Positions 1 to 5,042 of a stretch of DNA of 7,715 bases are shown here, one piece after another (the stretch's first letter is position 1; each line of letters opens with the position of its first letter). Below the pieces are notes generated by a model. It was not told the DNA's origin. It was given only the letters and a program-made list of their open reading frames with translations, and did not search any database. The DNA comes from Actinomycetota bacterium. Lineage in GTDB: Bacteria > Actinomycetota > Acidimicrobiia > Acidimicrobiales > JAHWKP01. Made by a program: the position numbers and the translations under genes. The stretch spans positions 1-7,715 of the forward strand of contig JAHWKP010000082.1 of NCBI GenBank assembly GCA_019347775.1, in the 5' to 3' direction.

Positions 1-403
1 AGACCCAATCGCCCGCAAGCCAGTGGCGAACGGGTCGCGCGCTTCTCGGGATCTGACTGCGAACCCTGCCCACTGCGACAGCAATGCGCGCCGAGCCGGC
101 CAACGCGACATCCGCATCCGACGCCGCGAGGATCTGCGCCAGGCCGCCCTCCAGGCGTTATCTAATCCCGCCGAACGCGACCATCTCAAGACCACCAGGC
201 CGCGAATCGAGCGGCTGCCGGGACTCATCGTCTACCGCTACCAAGCACGCAAAAGCCGCTACCACGGAACTCGAAAATCGACGTTTCAGACCGTCTGGAC
301 CGCAGTGCTCGTCAACCTCCACCCGATCGCAGCCGCCCTACGCGTCAACGCCGCATGCATGAGCTGCTCGGTGGGCGGCCAATCGGACACGGCCCAAGGG
401 TGA
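1..403 (+). pseudogene. 3' end of a DDE transposase (IS1182-like), frameshifted
   Basis: This is the C-terminal part of a transposase whose 5' end lies outside the window. Reading from base 1 gives a cysteine cluster (CEPCPLRQQC, about 58-87) typical of the zinc-like knuckle in IS1182/DDE_Tnp_1_6-type transposases. The conserved tail then continues in the next frame (reading from base 2): RRREDLRQAAL, RPRIERLPGL, RSRYHGTRK-type residues and a final VNLHPIAAALRVN, ending at TGA 401-403. The change of frame falls near 88-118, so a small indel has probably inactivated the gene. The order of the cysteine motif, the basic segment and the RYxGxRK/NL tail matches the family as I know it. The exact IS family is uncertain because the catalytic DDE part is not in the window. 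The reading frame runs 10 or more codons past the usual end of the family, which may be IS-flank sequence. Confidence 0.72.
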
Positions 404-458
404 GACCCGGCTTCTGCCGGTACCGCGCCCGGTACCACCCACGCTCGGAGAACAGAGA

Positions 459-479
459 AGCCCCCCGGGGGCCGGGGCT
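459..479 (-). terminator. Hairpin after the tRNA remnant
   Basis: AGCCCC (459-464) pairs with GGGGCT (474-479), with a GC-rich loop. On the minus strand it is followed by TTCTCTGTTCT, a weak U-rich tail. It lies 9 bases beyond the 3' end of the tRNA remnant at 488, the usual place for a tRNA-gene terminator. Confidence 0.5.
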
Positions 480-487
480 CGGGGCGA

Positions 488-512
488 TGGCGAGACCCGG
501 ACTCGAACCGGG
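488..512 (-). pseudogene. tRNA 3' remnant (T-arm plus acceptor strand)
   Basis: Read on the minus strand this is a perfect 5-bp T-stem (CCCGG/CCGGG, 512-508 and 500-496) around the loop TTCGAGT. It is followed by seven acceptor-strand bases TCTCGCC and discriminator A at 488. No matching GGCGAGA 5' acceptor strand, D-arm or clean anticodon arm is found upstream (higher coordinates), so only the 3' part survives. The tRNA identity cannot be assigned. A terminator-like hairpin follows at 459-479. Such 3' fragments are typical scars of tRNA-targeting integration. Confidence 0.65.
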
Positions 513-534
513 TCTTCGCGACTCGAGAACGACA

Positions 535-558
535 AGAGCCCCCGTCGCCGGAGGCTCT
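535..558 (-). terminator. Terminator-like hairpin beside second tRNA-like end
   Basis: AGAGCC (535-540) pairs with GGCTCT (553-558), plus two further C-G pairs after one mismatch, with loop GTCGCC. On the minus strand it is followed by TGTCGTTCTC. It occupies the same relative position as the perfect terminator at 7220-7245, which lies beyond the matching repeat at 7270-7286. Confidence 0.45.
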
Positions 559-564
559 CGGTGT

Positions 565-585
565 TCCCTCGGTCGCTCCGAGGGA
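565..585 (-). repeat. 8-bp hairpin next to tRNA-like 3' end (left copy)
   Basis: TCCCTCGG (565-572) and CCGAGGGA (578-585) form a perfect 8-bp stem with a 5-base loop. It lies two bases beyond the tRNA-like 3' end at 588. The counterpart at 7254-7273 keeps the stem with changed bases on both sides. Confidence 0.6.
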
Positions 586-597
586 CATAGCGGGGGC
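581..597 (+). repeat. 17-bp direct repeat, left copy (tRNA 3' end)
   Basis: AGGGACATAGCGGGGGC is identical to 7270-7286 in the same orientation. On the minus strand it reads as the acceptor end CCCCGCTA of an initiator-Met-like tRNA plus the first bases of its downstream hairpin. Here no T-arm or anticodon arm precedes it, so this copy is only a tRNA end. The pair is a candidate recombination (att-type) scar, as direct repeats of a tRNA 3' end usually are. 17 bp is at the short end for such sites. Confidence 0.55.
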
Positions 598-700
598 CCG
601 CTTCGTCCGTGGGAGCGACGCACGACTTGCCGAGCGGATCCCGCTCCGCACTTAACCATCCAGCCGGGCGAATCACTGCCTGCCGCCGTACCCCTGAGCG

Positions 701-763
701 CGAACAGGACGAGCGGACGATCGACGGCTGCCGTGAGGGGTACGTCCAGTTTCGTCCTGCTCG
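701..763. repeat. Large imperfect inverted repeat
   Basis: The arm at 701-719 (CGAACAGGACGAGCGGACG) is closely matched by the reverse complement of 743-763. The two agree over a 12-base block (one change) and the final GGACG, separated by a small internal loop. The centre contains a second short hairpin (ACGG 724-727 with CCGT 731-734). It lies 67 bp downstream of the minus-strand operon end (830) and could be a terminator or transcript-stabilising structure for it. It lacks a U-run, so the role is open. Confidence 0.4.
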
Positions 764-829
764 CCGTCGCCCGCGCCCTGGCCCACGCACGGGCGGCCGC
801 GCCGACGCTCCCCGCCCGCCCGCGGTTGC

Positions 830-1051
830 TTACCGGTGCTGAAGGTAGGTCCGCAGCACGTCCACCATGTCGCCAAGGACCTCAACCGGGATCTCACCGG
901 ACGAGTACGGATCGAAGCCACCTTCTGGCTTCCGAACGCGATGGCGCACGGAGAGGCTTCGCCCATCACCGGAGTCCCAGCTAGCTACACCGGCCTCGAT
1001 CCATCGCCTCCCGTCCTCACGCTTGACGGTGAAACGCTCATCTACCTGCAC
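830..1051 (-). CDS. Small protein of unknown function, last gene of the nuclease operon
   Basis: A 73-aa protein beginning MQVDERFTVKRED and ending VLRTYLQHR. The start is GTG at 1051, chosen because a full AGGAGGT Shine-Dalgarno sits 5 bases upstream. It overlaps the last 10 bases of the nuclease gene, which suggests translational coupling. The protein is compact, acidic to neutral, without a signal peptide or membrane segment. It has two Trp-containing strand-like stretches (GRRWIEAGVASWDSG), an RSLSVRHRVRKP strand, a FDPYSSGEIPVE loop and a C-terminal amphipathic helix (VLGDMVDVLRTYL). I do not recognise a named family. The position suggests an accessory subunit, inhibitor or immunity-type partner of the nuclease/ATPase cassette, but nothing in the protein proves that. 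Confidence 0.78.
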   Translation of the reverse strand: MQVDERFTVKREDGRRWIEAGVASWDSGDGRSLSVRHRVRKPEGGFDPYSSGEIPVEVLGDMVDVLRTYLQHR

Positions 1052-1985
1052 GTCGTACCTCCTCGTTGTTGTGTGAACTGCTGTGAGCAGATGAGCAGAC
1101 GCATGAACTCCTCGCGGCATACGACCCTCACCGGAACCTTCAGTCGCTGGGTCAGGGTGTCGGCTGCTGCCAGGAACTGCGTGCTGGCCGAACTTGCGGT
1201 AGTCATGACGACCGCTCCGCTGAGGGCCGTCGATTCCGCCGCACGCGCGAGTTGCCGAAGCGGCGTTGGGTCGTCGGCGACCCCTGTCCACATCTTCAGT
1301 TGCACGGCGATCGTGAAGCGCACGCCGAGTGGTCCCGTGAGGCGGCAGAGGAAGTCGGCGCCGTTCTCGGCGGGTCCGCCGCGGTGCTCGACCTCGTCGA
1401 AGAGCTGCTCAAGAACCGTGGCGACGGGACGCTCCAGTTCAGCTCCACCGAACCGGGCCTGCAGAACCTGCCAGGCGGCCCTGCCGGCCGCGCGTTGGGC
1501 TTCGGCGAGGCCGTGGTCGGCCGGGCGGCGCGGCTCGCTTCGCCCGGCGCCAAGCTCGGCGACGGCCGATGCGTGCTCGTCGATGTTCCACATCGCGAGC
1601 TGACAGCGCATGGTGCGCCGGAGCGCCGCTGGGAGCTCGACGGCGCGCGGGTCGATGGCCGACCGCAGGAGTCGGACGCTTCGACAGTGCCCATGGTCGC
1701 CTGTTGACGCCAGCTTGAACTCATAGCCGTCGTCGGCTCGGGCGATAGACCACTGGCCTGACCGCGGGGTGTTGGGCAGCACGAGAAGATCGGTCGCCTT
1801 GATGGCGCCGGGCTGGTCGTCAGTAGCCGCCACGCGTGCGTCCAAGCACTCCTTTGCGCGTCGCTCACCTGAGCGCGCGCGTGGTCGAGCGTGGCGCGCA
1901 CAACCCGCAAATCCCGGCTTGGGTCCCATCCCCAGCCTTGGCGAAGGACCCCGCGCTCAAGCTCGGGGGCGATGAGGTCGGTCAC
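1042..1985 (-). pseudogene. PD-(D/E)XK restriction endonuclease-like protein, one-base frameshift
   Basis: A restriction-type nuclease of about 314 aa, split over two frames. The N-terminal part, from GTG 1985, reads VTDLIAPELERGVLRQGWGWD and continues to about 1830. The body (ATDLLVLPNTPRSGQWSIAR, to stop TAG 1042-1044) is in another frame. The 944-nt span is one base short of a multiple of three, consistent with a single deletion around 1815-1875. The middle resembles an N-terminal domain seen in restriction-like proteins (DLLVLPN-P--GQWSIAR, then LRRTMRCQLAMWNID). The C-terminal nuclease core shows E in LEQLFDEVE, GADF (Asp codon about 1354-1356) and AVQLKMW (QxK, Lys codon about 1294-1296), then GAVVMTTA, matching the Mrr-like D-(E/Q)xK layout. 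It lies 46 bp after the ATPase gene with no clear Shine-Dalgarno. A sequencing error would make it an intact gene; I saw no programmed slippery site. Confidence 0.72.
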
Positions 1986-2031
1986 GACCGTGCGTCGGTG
2001 CGCACGACCCAGCAACGGGGCGTCGCGCCGT

Positions 2032-3147
2032 TCATCGGGCAACGAACCCCATGGCAGCCCGCGGCTCTGCAACCGGCTCGCCGCGCAGCCGGGCGTAGAG
2101 GTCAGCCAGACACGCCGGCGAAGAACTCGCCTCGTTGTGACCGTGAGCGGCGAGCCACTCGCTTGCCTGCTTGGCTGACAGCGGATGAAACTCGATTTCG
2201 GCCCAGCAGCGGCCGGGGCGTTGGACGGCTGGATGTAGGCGACCCAGAGGCTCGTTGGTTGTCACCAGCACGATGACTCGCATGCCCTGGCCGATGAGAC
2301 CGTCGGTGATGTTGAGCAAGCGAGAGAGGGCTTGGCCGGTGCGTTCGTGCGCGTCGGCGGTGAGAAGTTCTCCTGAGTCTTCGAGCACGATGAGCTTCCA
2401 GCCGCGCGCTTGCCGGTCTCTCGCTGGGCCTTCAGAAGCCAGGACATCGAGCAGGTACGAGGTGTTTGCTCCGAGGAACCCCTCGGGGTCGGTGACGAAG
2501 TGTGTCGAGCACCACGAAGCCCACTGGCGTGACAGAGCCCGAAGCGAAGTCGTCTTTCCCGTTCCGGGCAAGCCGTGCCAGAGCAGAAGCCGTCCTCCCT
2601 CGGGGATGTCATCGACAGCGGTCGTGACGATCGGCTCGAGCGCAGCGTTGGTGGGCGTTGCGTAGTTGCGCTCTACCTCGCACCAGGCAGGAGCTTTGAT
2701 GAGCCTCCGAGCGGATCGCGGGCCCGTCGGTCCGGTGGCCCAGAACGTAACGGGCACTTCATTGGGCGCTGGCTCGGTCGCACCCAGACGCAGTGCAAGT
2801 CGGTCTCGACGAGCCTCGACCCCGCGGGCGTCTGTGCCAGCTACCTCGATCGCGGCAGACCCGCGCGTGAGGTCAAGCAGTGACAGGGTCCCATCATCGT
2901 GTTGCAGGAGGACCACTTCGCCGGCATCGGTGCGTCGCGTGATGAGGACCTCGCCTTCGAGGTCATCCACGCCGACCCTCGTATCGCTCCCTAACGAGAG
3001 CTGTTCACCCCAGAGCCGGCGAAGTCCGCCCGACTCGATACGGGCGACGTAGGCCGACTCGGCGAGCTCGAAGCGCGACCGCATCCACAGTCGATCACTG
3101 AGCTCGATCGGATCAAGCAACAGGTCGGGAGCAGGACCGACAGTCAT
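2032..3147 (-). CDS. AAA-family ATPase with DUF5925-like N-terminus
   Basis: A 371-aa cytoplasmic ATPase. The start is ATG 3147, which overlaps the stop of the preceding gene as ATGA, a sign of coupled translation. Longer in-frame openings upstream lie inside that gene and are rejected. Residues 1-150 form a strand-rich N-terminal region resembling DUF5925 of actinobacterial ATPases. The AAA module follows: Walker A GLPGTGKTT (192-200), Walker B LIVLED (252-257), sensor 1 VTTNE (295-299) and an arginine-finger-like QRPGR (309-313), then a small helical lid region. All key nucleotide-binding residues are present, so it is probably active. AAA proteins of this kind remodel partner proteins or nucleic acids. 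Sitting between a suspected base-sensing protein and a nuclease, it may power or gate the nuclease, as McrB does for McrC. It is not a McrB homologue by motif, and the assignment to defence is inferred. Confidence 0.88.
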   Translation of the reverse strand: MTVGPAPDLLLDPIELSDRLWMRSRFELAESAYVARIESGGLRRLWGEQLSLGSDTRVGVDDLEGEVLITRRTDAGEVVLLQHDDGTLSLLDLTRGSAAIEVAGTDARGVEARRDRLALRLGATEPAPNEVPVTFWATGPTGPRSARRLIKAPAWCEVERNYATPTNAALEPIVTTAVDDIPEGGRLLLWHGLPGTGKTTSLRALSRQWASWCSTHFVTDPEGFLGANTSYLLDVLASEGPARDRQARGWKLIVLEDSGELLTADAHERTGQALSRLLNITDGLIGQGMRVIVLVTTNEPLGRLHPAVQRPGRCWAEIEFHPLSAKQASEWLAAHGHNEASSSPACLADLYARLRGEPVAEPRAAMGFVAR

Positions 3148-3590
3148 CGTGCCCCCGCAAAGGCGACGCGCCCGGCGGACGGACCTACGGCATCGAGGGC
3201 TGAGTTGATGGCGTCTCGCTCCGCCGATCGGAGCCCAATGAGTCCAGGACGAGCCCGCCACCCGGTGATCCCAAAGTCCCGTAGGAAGATTCCTCGGATG
3301 GGCTCGGCGTTGAGGAACTCGACCGAGTGCCACCGCCAGTGGAGGTCCGGCTCGGGTCCCTCCTCGTGGTAGGTCGGGGTGGGCTCAAGGATGCGTGCCC
3401 GCCCGATGATCTCGCCGCCGGGGACGAACCGCACGAACACGGTCATGTCCTTCCAGATGCGGCCGTAGTGCTGACTGCTCGACCACCAGTCGGCGCCAGC
3501 GATATGCCAACCGAGCAAGTCCTCGGGCGTCCATTCAGGATGCTCGGACCGGCCGATCGTGATGATCTGGGCGGCAGCGGGGTGAGCCAT
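3144..3590 (-). CDS. Small protein with suspected PUA/EVE-like fold
   Basis: A 148-aa protein, first gene of the minus-strand operon. ATG 3590 is preceded by AAAGG with a 6-base spacer. It begins MAHPAAAQIITIGRSEHPEW and has no signal peptide or membrane segment. A Trp-rich core (GWHIAGADWW, YGRIWKDMTVFVRF) is followed by GGEIIGRARILEPTPTYHEEG, HWRWHSVEFLNAEPIRG and a tail RPGLIGLRSAERDAINSAL. The order of a strand, GEIIGxAxI, a tyrosine turn, an aromatic strand, xxPI and a closing helix is like PUA-like/EVE domains, some of which bind modified bases and accompany type IV restriction genes. This is a pattern judgement without an alignment, and I do not recognise an exact family. It overlaps the ATPase gene by 4 bp, so the two products are probably needed together. 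Confidence 0.75.
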   Translation of the reverse strand: MAHPAAAQIITIGRSEHPEWTPEDLLGWHIAGADWWSSSQHYGRIWKDMTVFVRFVPGGEIIGRARILEPTPTYHEEGPEPDLHWRWHSVEFLNAEPIRGIFLRDFGITGWRARPGLIGLRSAERDAINSALDAVGPSAGRVAFAGAR

Positions 3591-3600
3591 GAGGTGCCTT

Positions 3601-3657
3601 TCTATAGCATCCAGCCTCTGTAGCTGGCTTGTCTATGATCGATGCGGTCTGTAGCTG
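3601..3657 (+). promoter_or_regulatory. Four phased TCTRTRRY motifs in the divergent control region
   Basis: Copies begin at 3601 (TCTATAGCAT), 3617 (TCTGTAGCTG), 3632 (TCTATGATCG) and 3648 (TCTGTAGCTG), spaced 16, 15 and 16 bp. Copies two and four are identical over 10 bases. They lie just upstream of the minus-strand operon (start 3590) and about 80 bp upstream of the divergent gene at 3739, where operator sites would be expected. The likely ligand is the divergent protein itself. This is visible in the sequence, but binding is inferred. Confidence 0.5.
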
Positions 3658-3725
3658 AGTATGGCAGCGACGTCCCGAAAGTCAAGCGTTGCTGGTCAGT
3701 GACTGGGTATCGCGACCAGTCCATG

Positions 3726-3741
3726 TAGAATGGGCCGCATG
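3726..3741 (+). promoter_or_regulatory. -10 box and leaderless start
   Basis: TAGAAT (3726-3731) fits the actinobacterial TANNNT -10 box. ATG begins at 3739, seven bases after it, where transcription itself should start. No Shine-Dalgarno is present. The alternative ATG at 3730 overlaps the -10 box, so 3739 is the favoured start. No good -35 element is seen. Confidence 0.5.
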
Positions 3742-4167
3742 CCGCAATTGGTGGTCGACCTCAACGACCCCGACGATCTGCGCGATGCGCTCACGGTCAT
3801 TGACAGTCGGCTTGCCACTCTCGGAGCAAGCGACGGCGAGCCGGTGGCAGCGTCGCCGGGCGAGGTGTCAGCCGAGACAGCGAAGGAGGTTGTCGACGAT
3901 CTCTGGGCTCGGATCGGCAGCAGCAAGACCTTCGACTTGCTGCGAGCATTCGCTCAGCTCGAAGGAAACGTCACGTTGTCGCGTGTCGCCGAGCACCTCG
4001 GCGCCGACCCCGAGGACATCCGGGCGCGCAAGTTCCGTTTCGGTCGCACCGAGAACGCGATCAACGACAAGTACGGAATCGCGCTTCTTCCGGGGAAGTG
4101 GAACGACACTGAGAACGTCTATTGGATGCCCGAGGCGATCAAGCAGGAGATCCGCTCGCGCGACTGA
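3739..4167 (+). CDS. Unknown protein, probable regulator of the divergent cassette
   Basis: A 142-aa cytoplasmic protein starting MPQLVVDLNDPDDLRDAL, probably from a leaderless transcript. The first ~65 residues are acidic and helical (a possible dimerisation or coiled segment, DDLRDALTVIDSRL). The second half reads LLRAFAQLEGNVTLSRVAEHLGADPEDIRARKFRFGRTENAINDKYG, then LLPGKWNDTENVYWMPEAI. The stretch around VTLSRVAEHLG..PEDIRARKFRFGR looks like a helix-turn-helix followed by a basic segment and a wing-like GIALLPG / VYWM strand pair, so a winged-helix DNA-binding protein is the best guess. It is transcribed away from the nuclease operon across a region of phased repeats, a common arrangement for an autoregulated repressor. 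No named family recognised. Confidence 0.75.
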   Translation: MPQLVVDLNDPDDLRDALTVIDSRLATLGASDGEPVAASPGEVSAETAKEVVDDLWARIGSSKTFDLLRAFAQLEGNVTLSRVAEHLGADPEDIRARKFRFGRTENAINDKYGIALLPGKWNDTENVYWMPEAIKQEIRSRD

Positions 4168-4267
4168 CGTGCGCGGCGCCGGACGCCGGCAGGCCCAAGG
4201 TGCCCTCGGCCGAAGCCCCAACGATGGCCACCGGGCACGAAGCACTGCCGATCCCTCGCGGCTTCAC

Positions 4268-4333
4268 TCCGTATGGACCGGCGGTGGTAGGGGTCGCGCG
4301 CCCGGCGCCGGCTCGATAGACATTCCGTATGGA
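4268..4333 (+). repeat. TCCGTATGGA repeat pair before the next gene
   Basis: TCCGTATGGA occurs at 4268-4277 and again at 4324-4333, 56 bp apart. The second copy includes the start codon of the 4329 reading frame. TAGACA (4317-4322) lies six bases upstream of that ATG and resembles the -10/leaderless arrangement of the gene at 3739. The copies may be operator half sites or a small duplication. Confidence 0.3.
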
Positions 4334-4490
4334 TGAGCAGCCACTGCCCCACGTCTGGGTAGTTCGCGCCGGAAAGGGTGGGCGTCATGCCACCGACTTC
4401 GAGCAGCTCGGCCTGGTCGCCATCGGGTTCAGCCCGATCGGCGATGTCAGCGGCATGGGGCGCGAGCAGCTCTTTGATTACGCTTGCCGG
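4329..4490 (+). pseudogene. 5' fragment of an Mrr-like restriction system protein
   Basis: The first ~54 codons encode HVWVVRAGKGGRHATDF, LGLVAIGFSPIGDVSGM and REQLFDYAC. This is recognisable as the N-terminal domain of 'restriction system protein' (Mrr-type) nucleases, which typically begin xxWVVRAGxGG...F...G.VAIGW..iGDLS. Full members run to about 300 aa with a C-terminal PD-(D/E)XK domain, which is missing. After about codon 54 the frame continues into unrelated SDR sequence without a stop. The fragment follows the regulator gene in the same direction and is probably the broken edge of the defence region. The end coordinate is approximate. No Shine-Dalgarno is seen; a TAGACA box six bases upstream suggests leaderless expression. 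Confidence 0.68.
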
Positions 4491-4523
4491 GGCGGAAATA
4501 GCGTCCGCGCGGAGCAGAGCTTC

Positions 4524-5000
4524 ATGAGCGATCTCCCACCACCCCGGAGCCGGAACCTGAGTCGGGCCCCTGTCGCGTCGGCGGGGGCCCACGCCCCCGC
4601 ATCCGGCCTCTCCGGCCGCACCGTGGTCGTCACCGGAGGCGCTCGTGGCGTGGGCGCCGGATCCTGCCGGGCGCTGGCCGCCGCGGAGGCCCGCGTCGTG
4701 GTCGCCGACCGCCTGGAGAGCGGGGCGGCGACCGCCGACGAGCTGACCGCCGCCAGGGCCGACGTGCTGGTCAACAACGCCGGGATCTACATGGACCTCG
4801 AGCTCATCTCCAACGAGGCCTCCCGATCGCTGAACGCCGACGACGCGGGGTACCTGGACCGAGCCGCGGCCGGGCGCGCCCTGGGCCGAGAGATGCGGGC
4901 CGACGACCTGCTGGGCACCATCGCCTTCCTCGCGTCCCCCGCCAGCGACTTCATGACCGGGCAGACGCTGGTCGTTGATGGTGGAGCCGTGATGACCTGA
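4524..5000 (+). pseudogene. Short-chain dehydrogenase/reductase with the catalytic region deleted
   Basis: An SDR-family protein of 158 aa if started at ATG 4524 (MSDLPPPRSRN), which may be its original start. Classical SDRs have about 250 aa. The Rossmann start is present (GRTVVVTGGARGVGAG, cofactor glycine motif at residues 37-44), as are NNAG (84-87) and the C-terminal end (DDLLGTIAFLASPASDFMTG, then VDGG). Roughly 30 residues are missing between the second strand (VVVADRLE) and DVLVNNAG. About 90 are missing between NNAGIYMDLE and GYLDRAAAGRALGRE, which removes the catalytic Ser and the YxxxK motif. Both losses keep the frame. The protein cannot be a normal oxidoreductase. The same frame is continuous with the restriction-protein fragment upstream, giving a 223-aa chimera. 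It precedes the OsmC gene by 42 bp, in the same direction. Confidence 0.7.
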
Positions 5001-5042
5001 TGATGAACACCACCGGGTGCCACGAACCCAGGAGGGCATGAG

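Larger units (their letters stand above)
404..829. other. Gene-free stretch with tRNA scars and hairpins
   Basis: About 430 bp without a convincing coding region. It holds a 3' tRNA remnant with a following hairpin (minus strand, 459-512), a second tRNA-like acceptor end with its own two hairpins (535-597), and a large inverted repeat (701-763). Just after the transposase remnant is a GGTACC / GGTACC pair (419-436), a small symmetrical repeat with no clear role. Open frames crossing this region translate tRNA sequence or low-complexity Arg/Pro-rich protein and are not credible genes. Confidence 0.6.

Noticed and set aside
355..984. Plus-strand frame containing ARPGLEPGLRDSRTTRA
   Set aside because: This string is the antisense translation of the tRNA T-arm at 488-512, not a protein.
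1860..1875. Programmed -1 frameshift in the nuclease gene
   Set aside because: CAAAGG at this point is not a proper slippery heptamer and no following structure is obvious; a simple one-base deletion is more likely.
2575..3052. Plus-strand frames opposite the ATPase
   Set aside because: Mirror frames of a gene whose Walker A, Walker B and sensor motifs are unmistakable on the other strand.
3148..3333. Extended N-terminus of the ATPase
   Set aside because: The extra 62 residues are read out of frame through the preceding gene; the ATGA overlap gives the natural start at 3147.
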